Positions 1 through 6,723 of a DNA stretch of 18,765 bases are shown piece by piece. The notes below the pieces were generated by a model. That model saw nothing but the letters and a program-made list of their open reading frames with translations, searched no databases and was not told the DNA's origin. The number at the start of each line of letters is the position of its first letter. Positions within the stretch are counted from its first letter, which is position 1. The stretch is from Eubacteriales bacterium (GTDB lineage: Bacteria; Bacillota_A; Clostridia; Christensenellales; Aristaeellaceae), in contig JAQUXV010000016.1 of NCBI GenBank assembly GCA_028692205.1, forward strand, positions 1-18,765, in the 5' to 3' direction. A program made the translations under genes and the position numbers.

Positions 1-423
1 GAGGAACGCTTTCTGGCCCCGAAAAGCATGATTGAGGAAATTCGGGCGGCCCTGCGTGAAGCGGGCAAGCCCCTGCCCGCTAACGACGAGGAACTGCTGT
101 TCTGCGTGCATCACAGCCTTGCGCTATGCTATCGCGATGCTGTTCGCGCCCTTGAAAAACTGATCGGCACGCCTTTTCAGACCGTACACATCGTAGGCGG
201 AGGCTGCCAGAACCGGACGCTGAACCAGCTGACGGCGGATGCGCTGGGCCTTCGGGTGCTGGCCGGGCCGCTGGAAGCCACCGCGCTCGGCAACATAATG
301 GCCCAGTGGATTGCGACGGGCGAACTTGCCGGAGTGGACGAGGCACGCGCCCTGATCCGTAAAAGCTTTACCCCGGAGGAATTTCTGCCCCGGCGGGAGG
401 GGCTTGTCCACGACTGGAAATAG
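1..423 (+). CDS. rhaB: Rhamnulokinase, C-terminal part (cut by window start)
   Basis: The open frame runs in from base 1, and the ATG at 28 is internal. The visible ~140 residues are the C-terminal ATP-binding lobe of an FGGY-family sugar kinase. The segment read from base 1 begins EERFLAPKSM, close to the 'ERF.AP..M' stretch typical of rhamnulokinases. It is followed by the conserved VHIVGGGCQN phosphate-binding loop and then GPLEATALGN, which is diagnostic of RhaB-like kinases. By family knowledge the enzyme phosphorylates L-rhamnulose in the cytoplasm during rhamnose catabolism. The frame ends at TAG 421-423 and is followed 25 nt later by a strong hairpin, so this is the last gene of its transcript. 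The N-terminal sugar-binding lobe lies outside the window. Another FGGY kinase specificity is possible but less likely. Confidence 0.85.
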   Translation, partial: EERFLAPKSMIEEIRAALREAGKPLPANDEELLFCVHHSLALCYRDAVRALEKLIGTPFQTVHIVGGGCQNRTLNQLTADALGLRVLAGPLEATALGNIMAQWIATGELAGVDEARALIRKSFTPEEFLPRREGLVHDWK

Positions 424-448
424 CTAATTGCATTATACAGCGACAGAA

Positions 449-481
449 AACCCCCTATCCGTTAAAATCGGATAGGGGGTT
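449..481. terminator. Bidirectional intrinsic terminator after rhaB
   Basis: A perfect 13-bp stem (449-461 with 469-481, core CCCCCTATCCG) encloses a 7-nt loop. On the plus strand it is followed by GGTTTG. On the minus strand the stem is followed by TTTTCTGT, so it could also stop transcription arriving from melA. Confidence 0.85.
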
Positions 482-514
482 GGTTTGTAAAAGGGCTACC
501 TGCTTTGTCGCGTG

Positions 515-625
515 TGCCGCAACGGGCGGACACGAACGTTGGTATACGCTCCCGCCCGTTTGCGGTATGGATTTACGCATCTAAACCTTTTAAGCAAGCT
601 GAATTTGCGTGCTTGCAAGAGGTTT
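515..625. repeat. Two consecutive imperfect hairpins downstream of melA
   Basis: The gap 424-676 holds no convincing gene. Besides the terminator it contains two inverted repeats. The first pairs 515-529 with 552-567 (arms CCGCAACGGGCGG and CCGCCCGTTTGCGG, one bulged base). The second pairs 583-599 with 611-625 (arms around AAACCT...GCAAGC and GCTTGC...AGGTTT). They lie just past the melA stop on the minus strand and may act as mRNA 3' end structures. Neither has a clear T-run. Confidence 0.4.
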
Positions 626-676
626 GTCAACGGCCTGAACCCCGCGACCCGGCGTGGGCAGAGTGCGTATTGACCG

Positions 677-1984
677 TCAGGCAAACGTGGGCAGCCAGTT
701 GCCGTGCGCCTCAATCAGATCGTCGCACATGTTCACGATATCGTCGATGGACAGCTCCGCCGCCGTGTGCGGATCCATCATGGCCGCGCGGTAGATGAAA
801 TCCTTCTTCAGGGTGCGAGCGGCTTCGATGGTCAACAGCTGCACGTTGATGTTGGTGCGGTTCAGAGCGGCGCATTGTTCGGGCAGCGCGCCGATGTAGG
901 TGGGGGCTATGCCGCTTTTATCCACCAGACAGGGAACCTCCACTACCGCGTTCTGGGGCAGGTTGGTAATCAGCCCGGTGTTCATCACGTTGCCGCCGAT
1001 TTTCACCGGCAGATTCGTCTCCATGGCTTCCATAATGTAGCTGGCATACTCATGCGAACGCTCATGGGTCAGCTGATGGTTGTGAACCAGCTCATCCCGC
1101 TGATCGTTCCATTTCTTAATCTGCTCCACACAGCGGCGGGGATATTCATCCAGCGGGATGTTGAAGCGCTCAATCAGTTCGGGATACTTCGCCTTGATAA
1201 AGTAAGGCGTGTACTCGCTGGAATGCTCGCTCGACTCGGTGACGTAGTACCCAAAGCGCTTCATAATTTCATAGCGAACCATGTCGTCGTGCTTCTCGGT
1301 CATAGCTGCCGCTTTTTGCTTGATCTCCGGGTAGAGGTCTTTGCCGTCGCGGGTAACCTCCAGCAGCCATGCCTGGTGGTTGATACCGGCGATTTTCTGC
1401 TGTACGCGGTCGTCGTAGGGCATACCCAGAGATTCAAACAGGTGCGGGCAGCAAACCTGCACACTGTGGCAGAGGCCGACGGTTTTCACCGAAGTCATCC
1501 GCAGCATGGCCCCGGTCAGAATCGACATGGGGTTGGTGTAGTTTAGCAGCCACGCGTCGGGGCAAACTTCCTCAATGTCGCGCGCAAAATCCAGCATCAC
1601 GGGAATGGTGCGCAGGGCGCGGAAAATCCCGCCGATGCCCAGGGTATCGGCAATCGTCTGCCGCAGGCCGTACTTTTTGGGGATTTCAAAATCCGTAATG
1701 GTGCAGGGGTCATAACCGCCCACCTGAATGGCGTTTACCACATAGTTTGCGCCCCGCAAAGCCTCTTTGCGGTTTTCCACACCGAGGTAGCTTTCGATCA
1801 CCGCCTTGTTACCCGAGTTGCGGTTCAGGTTGGAAAGCATCATAGCGCTTTCCTTCAGGCGGATTGCGTCAATATCGTACAGCGCGATGGTGGATTCGGC
1901 CAACGCAGGCGTCATCATGCTGTCTCCCAGCACATTTTTGGCGAACACCGTGCTGCCTGCACCCATAAAAGTAATCTTAGGCAC
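677..1984 (-). CDS. melA: Alpha-galactosidase, glycoside hydrolase family 4
   Basis: A 435-residue protein of the size usual for GH4. It starts with the NAD-binding glycine motif FMGAGSTVF (about residues 6-14). It contains NAIQVGGY (84-91), LLNYTNPM (146-153), the metal-ligand/catalytic segment CHSVQ (172-176) and GINH (200-203). The run from IADTLG to RALRTIP and the C-terminal [17 protein letters not shown] match MelA-type alpha-galactosidases closely. GH4 enzymes use NAD+ and a divalent metal (typically Mn2+) and cleave by a redox elimination mechanism in the cytoplasm; the expected substrates are melibiose and similar alpha-galactosides. The start is GTG at 1982-1984, with GGGAGGAA 6 nt upstream. 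It is divergent from an AraC-type gene, which probably regulates it. No transporter gene is in view. Specificity for another alpha-glycoside cannot be excluded. Confidence 0.9.
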   Translation of the reverse strand: MPKITFMGAGSTVFAKNVLGDSMMTPALAESTIALYDIDAIRLKESAMMLSNLNRNSGNKAVIESYLGVENRKEALRGANYVVNAIQVGGYDPCTITDFEIPKKYGLRQTIADTLGIGGIFRALRTIPVMLDFARDIEEVCPDAWLLNYTNPMSILTGAMLRMTSVKTVGLCHSVQVCCPHLFESLGMPYDDRVQQKIAGINHQAWLLEVTRDGKDLYPEIKQKAAAMTEKHDDMVRYEIMKRFGYYVTESSEHSSEYTPYFIKAKYPELIERFNIPLDEYPRRCVEQIKKWNDQRDELVHNHQLTHERSHEYASYIMEAMETNLPVKIGGNVMNTGLITNLPQNAVVEVPCLVDKSGIAPTYIGALPEQCAALNRTNINVQLLTIEAARTLKKDFIYRAAMMDPHTAAELSIDDIVNMCDDLIEAHGNWLPTFA

Positions 1985-2100
1985 TTGTGATTCCTCCCGG
2001 TTCCATTTATAATAGAATGATGCAAGTATAGCATAATTATTGTTGAAATAAATGGAGTTTTTGTTGTATCTGCATACTAAAATGTTGCAAGGTGAATACT
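1985..2100. promoter_or_regulatory. Divergent melA / araC-type intergenic promoter region
   Basis: This AT-rich spacer separates divergent genes. On the minus strand TATACT (complement near 2026-2031) is a good -10 for melA but has no good -35, as expected for an activator-dependent promoter. An imperfect dyad, ATTATTGTTGAAATAAAT (2036-2053), lies just upstream of it and could be the AraC-type operator. The plus-strand promoter for the regulator is not clear. Confidence 0.4.
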
Positions 2101-2928
2101 ATGAGCATAGAACGTACCCCCGCGCGCGAAAGCCGGCTGCCGCTTGGCCGGATCACGGTAAAACAGTGCGGATATGAGGAATGTAAGCCCGGGCATTTTT
2201 ATGGCCCCGCCGTACGGGATTATTACTTAATCCACTATGTCGCGTCGGGTAAAGGCACTTTTTATTCGGCCCGGGGGGCGTTTCCGCTGCACGAGGGGCA
2301 GGGCTTCATTATCTTCCCGCACGAGATTACCCGGTATCAGGCCGACATTAAACAGCCGTGGACATATGCGTGGGTCGGCTACCACGGCCGGGATGCCGAA
2401 GCCGTTACCAAACAGGTGGGGCTTACCGCCGACCATCCTGTGTTTACCGCGGAGCCGGAGCGGCGGATGTTTGAAATTCTCCAAACCATGACGGAAGAAA
2501 TCGCCTATCTGCGGATGGGGGATCTGGCCGCGTTGGGCGGCTTGTACCGCTTTCTTTCCCTGATTGCCCAAAGCGGGCCGGAAACGGAAAGCAACCCGCA
2601 CCAGCAATACTATCAGAAGGCGTGCTGGTATATGGAGGGCAATTACCATCTGGGGATACAGGTGGCCGATATCGCGAGCTTCGTCGGCCTGAGCCGCTCC
2701 CAGCTGTTTCGCGTGTTTATGGAGGTTTGCGGCGCATCGCCCAAAGAAAGCCTTACGGACCTGCGAATGAAGAAAGCGCTCGCCCTGTTGGAAGGGCAGA
2801 AGCTGAAACAGGAGGAGATAGCCGCTTCGCTGGGCTACTCCAGCGGCGCGCAATTTACGCAGGCTTTTAACCGGTATTACGGCATGCCGCCCCGCCGGTG
2901 GAGAGAAGAAAACAGCGAGCGGGCCTGA
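2101..2928 (+). CDS. AraC-family transcriptional regulator (likely activator of melA)
   Basis: About 275 residues, with an N-terminal cupin-like AraC ligand-binding domain (roughly residues 15-150; motif HYVASGKGTFYS and an IIFPHEITRY strand). The C-terminus is a double helix-turn-helix: the first helix pair around DIASFVGLSRSQLFRVF, the second around EIAASLGYSSGAQFTQAFNRYYGMPP with the family-typical 'F.r.yG..P..wR' end. The frame opens at GTG 2092, but AAGGTGA at 2089-2095 sits 5 nt before ATG 2101, so I place the start at 2101. Its divergent position next to the GH4 alpha-galactosidase suggests local sugar-responsive control; the inducer cannot be read from the sequence. Confidence 0.85.
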   Translation: MSIERTPARESRLPLGRITVKQCGYEECKPGHFYGPAVRDYYLIHYVASGKGTFYSARGAFPLHEGQGFIIFPHEITRYQADIKQPWTYAWVGYHGRDAEAVTKQVGLTADHPVFTAEPERRMFEILQTMTEEIAYLRMGDLAALGGLYRFLSLIAQSGPETESNPHQQYYQKACWYMEGNYHLGIQVADIASFVGLSRSQLFRVFMEVCGASPKESLTDLRMKKALALLEGQKLKQEEIAASLGYSSGAQFTQAFNRYYGMPPRRWREENSERA

Positions 2929-3248
2929 GCCCTTTTCGACGCGCTGGGAAGAATCCGACGCGGCAAGTTTTATCGGAGCAGCTTGGCACCGGGCTTACCG
3001 GCTGGCGGGCGTAGAGGTATATCGGTTCACTCGGCGGTTGGCGGGAGGGCGGCTCGTAAGCCAAAAGGCGAGCGGTTTCTGTAGGGTATGGGGTTCGAGA
3101 GAAAAGGATGTAATAAAGAAACATCCGGAGCTTCCAACGGTTTGCCGGGCTTGGGAACACGGGTATCGGTTACTTCTTTGTGTGGGTTTGCATTAGAAAA
3201 TCAGAATACGTCCTTCCATTTAATATAGAAGGATATGTAGGTTTCTGA
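2929..3248. other. Gene-free stretch between the AraC-type gene and the tRNA relic
   Basis: About 320 nt in which I find no supported gene; open frames on either strand lack ribosome sites and family-like sequence. Only weak hairpins are visible: GGATGT...ACATCC near 3106-3126 and TCCTTC...GAAGGA near 3212-3234. By orientation of the adjacent tRNA fragment this would be chromosomal sequence flanking the integrated element. Confidence 0.5.
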
Positions 3249-3297
3249 CGGAGCGGGTGGGATTCGAACCCACGGAGGCTTTCACCTTAACTGATTT
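3249..3297 (-). pseudogene. 3' fragment of a tRNA-Ser, probable attachment-site duplicate
   Basis: Read on the minus strand this contains a perfect T-arm (GTGGG TTCGAAT CCCAC) followed by a seven-base acceptor strand CCGCTCC and discriminator G. That predicts a 5' acceptor GGAGCGG, typical of tRNA-Ser. Upstream is what looks like the end of a long class-II variable arm (AGG...CCT). The D-arm, the anticodon and the 5' acceptor strand are absent: the sequence beyond 3297 is unrelated AT-rich DNA. The 3' sequence continues as TCA, not CCA. A tRNA 3' end without its 5' half is the usual footprint left at one end of an element integrated by a tyrosine integrase into a tRNA gene. The orientation places the element to the right (higher coordinates). 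Confidence 0.75.
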
Positions 3298-3534
3298 TAA
3301 ATACATAAAGCCATTCGGACGTTGGCGGAAAATGCCAAAAATCTGATAAGTGAGAAGAAGTTGCAGAACCTCGAAAAGCGAGGGTTTCCAACGCCTTTTA
3401 TGTTGTATGCCTTGCAGGGCAAAGAATCTCGAGCTGTGACGAAATTTGCGTGAATTTCGTGAAAATGGAGAAAATGGGGGGAGAAATGAGAGAACTTTGG
3501 AGAGAACATTTCGGCTGATTTTGCAGTCATAGAA

Positions 3535-3574
3535 AGATCACCCGCTGACAATTCGAGAGAATTGGGGGTGATCT
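3535..3574. repeat. Large composite inverted repeat
   Basis: The outer arms AGATCACCC (3535-3543) and GGGTGATCT (3566-3574) are perfect complements. Inside them CAATTC (3549-3554) pairs with GAATTG (3559-3564) around a GAGA loop. The two stems are joined by an asymmetric internal loop. On the minus strand the hairpin is followed by TTCTATG, so a terminator is possible. In a mobile-element setting a relaxase or recombinase recognition structure is an alternative. Confidence 0.6.
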
Positions 3575-3588
3575 TCATAGCACGTGAC

Positions 3589-3690
3589 TTAAAATAGTGT
3601 CGGACACGTCTTAGAATGCTTGTGGACAAAAATAAAAATATCGCCGTTTTTAATGTCCTCCACAAAGAAACCATCAATTAAAGCGGAATC
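3589..3690 (-). pseudogene. Short coding-like remnant, C-terminal fragment of unknown protein
   Basis: On the minus strand, a 33-codon frame between stop codons reads naturally as protein: DSALIDGFFVEDIKNG, then DIFIFVHKHSKTCPTLF, then TAA. There is no ATG start or ribosome site, and a stop codon immediately precedes it, so it is at best the tail of a truncated gene. I do not recognise the family. It lies among the element debris beside the tRNA fragment. Confidence 0.3.
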
Positions 3691-3803
3691 TTATGCATAT
3701 TGATAGGCTATGTTTCGTAGCAGAAAAAAGCATAATCAGGCCCGCCACCGGGAAGACATTAGTTAACTTAAGGTGCGGTAAAGGGCGGGCAAGATAAGAC
3801 CGC

Positions 3804-3843
3804 AGCAAAAAGAGCATCCCAATCCTGGGATGCTCTTTTTGCT
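3804..3843. terminator. Perfect 18-bp stem terminator
   Basis: The arms at 3804-3821 and 3826-3843 (core AAAAAGAGCATCCCA) are perfectly complementary around a 4-nt loop, with A-run and T-run flanks in both directions. It would terminate minus-strand transcription leaving the SHOCT gene at 3985, as well as any plus-strand transcription from the debris region. Confidence 0.85.
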
Positions 3844-3984
3844 ACAAGTGATAGCACTCTTGACTTGTGGATTGCGGTACTGCCGATGGCGTGCCCCGGT
3901 CGCTGTTGCTCTATGCTTTTACCTTGCCCGAACAGTGGTTCCGATCAGCAAGCGCCTGTCCGACATTTGCGGCAAAGCGTTTGC

Positions 3985-4227
3985 TTAATCTACTTTTTTC
4001 AGCAGCCGCTCATAGGTTTCTTCGTCGATTTCGCCCTTAGCCAGCCGCTCTTTCAGAATGTCCTGCGCTTCGGAGGTGTGACGGCTTCCCGTGCGCCGGT
4101 TATTGCTGACCAGCAGGTAAATCACCACTCCAACCAAAACAACGCCAACGAACATCGCAATTCCTCCCATCCACCAGGTACCGGTCATTCCATATCCGCC
4201 CCAAAGGCCTCTGCAAAATGCTAACAT
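3985..4227 (-). CDS. Small SHOCT-domain membrane protein
   Basis: An 80-residue protein in two parts. The first has a glycine/tryptophan-rich lead (LWGGYGMTGTWWMGG) and one transmembrane helix (about residues 22-40, MFVGVVLVGVVIYLLV). The second is a cytoplasmic C-terminal SHOCT motif (about 50-78: EAQDILKERLAKGEIDEETYERLLKKV). The frame extends 10 codons upstream, but AAAGGAGT sits 7-8 nt before ATG 4225-4227, which fixes the start there. SHOCT is a short domain often attached to membrane segments; its role is not established. The gene is divergent from the copper two-component operon and its promoter carries the same paired CTCCAT boxes, so a role in the copper response is inferred. No metal-ligand cluster is obvious apart from a few Met/Cys residues near the N-terminus. 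Confidence 0.8.
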   Translation of the reverse strand: MLAFCRGLWGGYGMTGTWWMGGIAMFVGVVLVGVVIYLLVSNNRRTGSRHTSEAQDILKERLAKGEIDEETYERLLKKVD

Positions 4228-4261
4228 CGGTAAAACTCCTTTCGTGATTTGATCCACCGTT

Positions 4262-4351
4262 ATGGTATTGCAAACAAATGGAGAAATTATGGAGATGTGG
4301 CATGCACTTCGCGCCTCCTCATAAAATCTCCATATTCGTTTGCAATACTAT
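4262..4351. promoter_or_regulatory. Mirror-image divergent promoter with response-regulator boxes
   Basis: A perfect 10-bp inverted repeat, TATTGCAAAC (4266-4275) and GTTTGCAATA (4338-4347), brackets direct-repeat boxes. Facing the SHOCT gene (minus strand) are two CTCCAT boxes (plus-strand ATGGAG at 4278-4283 and 4289-4294), 11 bp apart. They are followed after 10 nt by TACCAT as candidate -10. Facing the two-component operon (plus strand) are CCTCAT (4317-4322) and CTCCAT (4328-4333), also 11 bp apart, and then TACTAT (4346-4351). Paired direct repeats with 11-bp period replacing the -35 are the usual layout for OmpR/PhoB-family activators. The natural candidate is the regulator at 4539. 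Confidence 0.6.
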
Positions 4352-4382
4352 CCTTGCTACGATAGAATGGGGGGTGAAAAGA

Positions 4383-4520
4383 ATGTTCAAAAAGCTGAAG
4401 CAAAAAATAAACCGCTTTCTGGATCGACTGGCGAAGGCCAACCAGGAAACTTTCGGAACCCAGCCGCTGGATTGCTGCACGCTGGAAAAACGGGAAAACA
4501 GCGAAAGCCCTAAGCGCTGA
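4383..4520 (+). CDS. LDCC-motif putative metal-binding mini-protein
   Basis: A 45-residue basic protein: an amphipathic Lys/Arg-rich helix (FKKLKQKINRFLDRLAKANQ), then FGTQPLDCC with adjacent cysteines, then a charged tail. The layout (short helix, 'FG...LDCC') matches the small 'LDCC motif putative metal-binding protein' family that I know from Firmicutes. Its biochemical role is not established. The frame is open from 4278, but GGGGGGTGA lies 5-7 nt before ATG 4383, so the start is 4383. It is the first gene of the copper-sensing operon and lies 18 nt before the response regulator start. From context it may be a Cu(I)-binding or accessory peptide. Confidence 0.75.
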   Translation: MFKKLKQKINRFLDRLAKANQETFGTQPLDCCTLEKRENSESPKR

Positions 4521-4538
4521 TAGGAGATAGTGTGCCAT

Positions 4539-5243
4539 ATGGATGCTGAAAAACAACAAATCCTTGTGGTGGACGACGAAGAGCGGATTGTGGAGTTCGT
4601 CGAGTCTTACCTAATCAAAAACGGCTATGCCGTTCATACGGCCTATAACGGGCAGGATGCCCTGCGGCTTTTCCAGAACGAGCAAATCGCGCTGATCGTT
4701 CTGGATTTGATGCTCCCCGACATCAGCGGAGAAGAGATTTGCAAAACGATCCGTAAAACCTCGCGCGTGCCCATCATTATGCTGACAGCCAAGGCGGAGG
4801 AAGCGCAAATTTTGAAGGGGCTGGATATTGGCGCCGACGATTATGTTACCAAGCCCTTCAGCCCGCGGCAGTTGGTCGCGCGGGTAGGCGCGCTGCTGCG
4901 CAGGGCGGAGGGCGGCAATTATCATGTGTCCGGCGTTTTATCGTTTAACGGCGGAGAACTGGTAATCGACGTGATGAAGCATGAGGTTATGAAGAACGGG
5001 GTATCCGTTAGCCTGACCCCCATCGAGTTTGATCTTTTGGTGACCATGGCGAAAAACCCGGGCCGTATCTACACCCGGGACGATCTGATTACCTACGCGC
5101 TGGGCGATGCGTATGACGGCTTTGACCGCTCGCTGGATTCCCACATTAAAAACCTGCGGCATAAAATCGAAAGCGACACGAAGAACTGCAGGTTCATTGT
5201 CACCGTGCACGGCATTGGCTATAAATTCGGAGGCGAAGCATGA
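4539..5243 (+). CDS. OmpR-family response regulator of the copper two-component system
   Basis: About 234 residues. The receiver domain (about 6-120) has the acidic pair in ILVVDDEE (D12, D13), the phosphoacceptor Asp near residue 56 (IVLDLMLPD), a conserved Thr in MLTAKAE and Lys in DDYVTKPF. The C-terminal winged helix (about 135-232; SLTPIEFDLLV, RSLDSHIKNLRHKIE, FIVTVHGIGYKF) is of the OmpR/PhoB type. A GTG at 4530 is too close to AGGAGA (4522-4527), so I use ATG 4539 with a rather long 11-12 nt spacer. The stop overlaps the kinase start (ATGA at 5240-5243), indicating translational coupling. The likely target is the paired CTCCAT boxes at 4262-4351 and 9678-9710. No CopY or CsoR gene is visible, so this system is the apparent copper sensor of the cluster. 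Confidence 0.9.
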   Translation: MDAEKQQILVVDDEERIVEFVESYLIKNGYAVHTAYNGQDALRLFQNEQIALIVLDLMLPDISGEEICKTIRKTSRVPIIMLTAKAEEAQILKGLDIGADDYVTKPFSPRQLVARVGALLRRAEGGNYHVSGVLSFNGGELVIDVMKHEVMKNGVSVSLTPIEFDLLVTMAKNPGRIYTRDDLITYALGDAYDGFDRSLDSHIKNLRHKIESDTKNCRFIVTVHGIGYKFGGEA

Positions 5244-6628
5244 AGGTTCGTTTGCGCACCAAACTGTCGGCATCCTATGTGCTGATTATTCTGATCTGCG
5301 TCTCCGCAATCATCTTGCTGTCCAACATCGTTTTGGAGCGTCAGTTCCAAACCTATGTCACCAATCAGCAGAAGAAGGAAGAAAGGAATATTATCTCGCT
5401 GCTCACCCAAAGCTATCTCATCGCCGGGGGCTGGAACGAAGCCGCCGTTGAGGAGATCGGCGTAAGCGCGCTGGATAACAGCCTGATGGTGAAAGTGACG
5501 GACGTAGACGGCACGGTGCTTTGGGACGCCAACACCCACCAGAGCGACATGTGCCGACAAATGATGAGCAATATGAGCAGCAATATGCACCGCCGTTACA
5601 GCAACTGGCAGGGCGGATATGAGGAAGTCTCCTACGAAATTAACAACGATGGGCAGACCGTCGGCGCGGCGACCATCGGCTACTATGGGCCGTTTTACTA
5701 TACCGACAGCGACCTTTCTTTTATCAGCACCATCAACACCCTGATCGTATGGGTGGGTGTCTTTACGGCGCTTGTGGCGCTGGCCATCGGCATCATCATT
5801 TCCCGGCAGATCAGCAACCCCATCGCGCGGGTGGTTGAAAAGGCACAGAAGATTGCCGACGGTTCCTACGGAGCCTCCATCACGGATAAAACGAAGACCA
5901 TCGAGATACGCCGCCTGATCGACACCGTCAACAAGCTGGCGGACACATTGCAAAAACAGGAGGAGCGCAGCGCGCAGGCCTCCAGCGACATTGCCCACGA
6001 GCTGCGCACCCCGCTGGCGACGATACAGGGAAATCTGGAAGCCGTGATGGACGGGGTGTGGGAGCTGAATCCGGAACGGGTAAAGGTGCTCTATGATGAA
6101 ATTCTCCGCATCAGCAGGCTGGTGGGCGATCTTGCCGAGCTGGCGCGCTATGAGCGCAAGGAAGCTGAACTGCACAGGGAGTCGTTCGATGTTGCCGAAC
6201 TGATTCAAGATACGATGGCCTCGGTTCGCAGTCCTTTTAAAACACAGGGGAAAACCCTGCGCTTTCAGGGAGAAATCCAGACAATATCGGCCGACCGTGA
6301 TCAGCTTCATCAGGTGATGCTGAACCTGCTGTCCAACGCGCTGAAATACACCCGGGAGGGCGATACGGTATCGGTCACGCTGACCGGAGATTCTAAGGCG
6401 GTTCAGATTAAGGTACGCGATACTGGCGTGGGCATCCCGCAAGCCGACCTGCCCTATATTTTTGACCGGTTTTACCGCGCGGACAAGTCCCGCAGCCGCA
6501 AATCGGGCGGGGCTGGGATCGGGCTCACGATTGTGAAATCCATTGTCACCGCGCATCAAGGAACTATCACGGTCAACAGCCAGCCGGATGCCGGTACCGA
6601 ATTTACGATCACGCTGCCCCGGCAATAG
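5240..6628 (+). CDS. Sensor histidine kinase with Met-rich extracytoplasmic loop
   Basis: 462 residues. TM1 is about 12-31 and TM2 about 165-188, flanking a ~130-residue extracytoplasmic sensor domain. HAMP (about 189-241, following SRQISNPIARV) and a HisKA helix with phosphoacceptor H253 in SSDIAHELRTPLA come next. The HATPase domain has the N-box NLLSNALKYT, the G1 box DTGVGIP and the G2 box GGAGIGLTIV. In the sensor loop, residues 104-117 contain five Met, one Cys and one His (segment around MCRQMMSNMSSNM), a composition typical of Cu(I)/Ag(I) binding sites. This supports metal sensing outside the membrane. It overlaps the response regulator by 4 nt and is followed after 95 nt by the CopB-type ATPase. 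The long antisense frame opposite it is a codon shadow. Confidence 0.9.
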   Translation: MKVRLRTKLSASYVLIILICVSAIILLSNIVLERQFQTYVTNQQKKEERNIISLLTQSYLIAGGWNEAAVEEIGVSALDNSLMVKVTDVDGTVLWDANTHQSDMCRQMMSNMSSNMHRRYSNWQGGYEEVSYEINNDGQTVGAATIGYYGPFYYTDSDLSFISTINTLIVWVGVFTALVALAIGIIISRQISNPIARVVEKAQKIADGSYGASITDKTKTIEIRRLIDTVNKLADTLQKQEERSAQASSDIAHELRTPLATIQGNLEAVMDGVWELNPERVKVLYDEILRISRLVGDLAELARYERKEAELHRESFDVAELIQDTMASVRSPFKTQGKTLRFQGEIQTISADRDQLHQVMLNLLSNALKYTREGDTVSVTLTGDSKAVQIKVRDTGVGIPQADLPYIFDRFYRADKSRSRKSGGAGIGLTIVKSIVTAHQGTITVNSQPDAGTEFTITLPRQ

Positions 6629-6723
6629 CCGATACTCCGGCAGGGTGTCCTCCCTAACAGAAATATCCTGCTGTCCTATACATTTCCGATTCCTTCCGGT
6701 CTGTACAGAAAGGAGAAACCGCC

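Larger units (their letters stand above)
3298..3984. other. Gene-poor, AT-rich mobile-element debris
   Basis: Apart from the hairpins and the short coding-like remnant listed separately, I see no intact gene in this ~690-nt stretch. A 126-codon minus-strand frame (3297-3677) lacks a ribosome site and has the low-complexity look of chance translation. The composition is more AT-rich than the genes on either side. The position next to a tRNA 3' fragment suggests remains of an integrated element whose integrase is gone. Confidence 0.5.

Noticed and set aside
1018..1035. CTCCAT..TTCCAT similar to the copper boxes
   Set aside because: It lies within melA coding sequence, has the wrong spacing, and is explained by the codons for Met-Glu-Ala-Met-Glu.
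704..1546. A 280-codon plus-strand frame opposite melA
   Set aside because: It is the shadow of a full-length GH4 gene and lacks a ribosome site or recognisable domains.
2053..2064. Single ATGGAGTTTTT upstream of the AraC-type gene, like the copper boxes
   Set aside because: Only one half-site is present, with no second copy at 11 bp, so it is probably chance in AT-rich DNA.
3249..3297. Functional tRNA gene
   Set aside because: Only the 3' part is present: no D-arm, anticodon arm or 5' acceptor strand can be drawn from the upstream sequence.
3297..3677. A 126-codon minus-strand frame in the element debris
   Set aside because: No ribosome site, Phe/His/Ser-rich chance composition, and another frame in the same stretch looks more coding-like.
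3845..3984. Open frames on both strands that look weakly coding between the terminator and the SHOCT gene
   Set aside because: No start, ribosome site or recognisable family in any frame; not enough to call a gene.
5219..6625. A 468-codon open frame on the minus strand opposite the histidine kinase
   Set aside because: It is antisense to a clear kinase, Arg/His/Gln-rich, with no family-like motifs; it arises from GC-rich codon bias.
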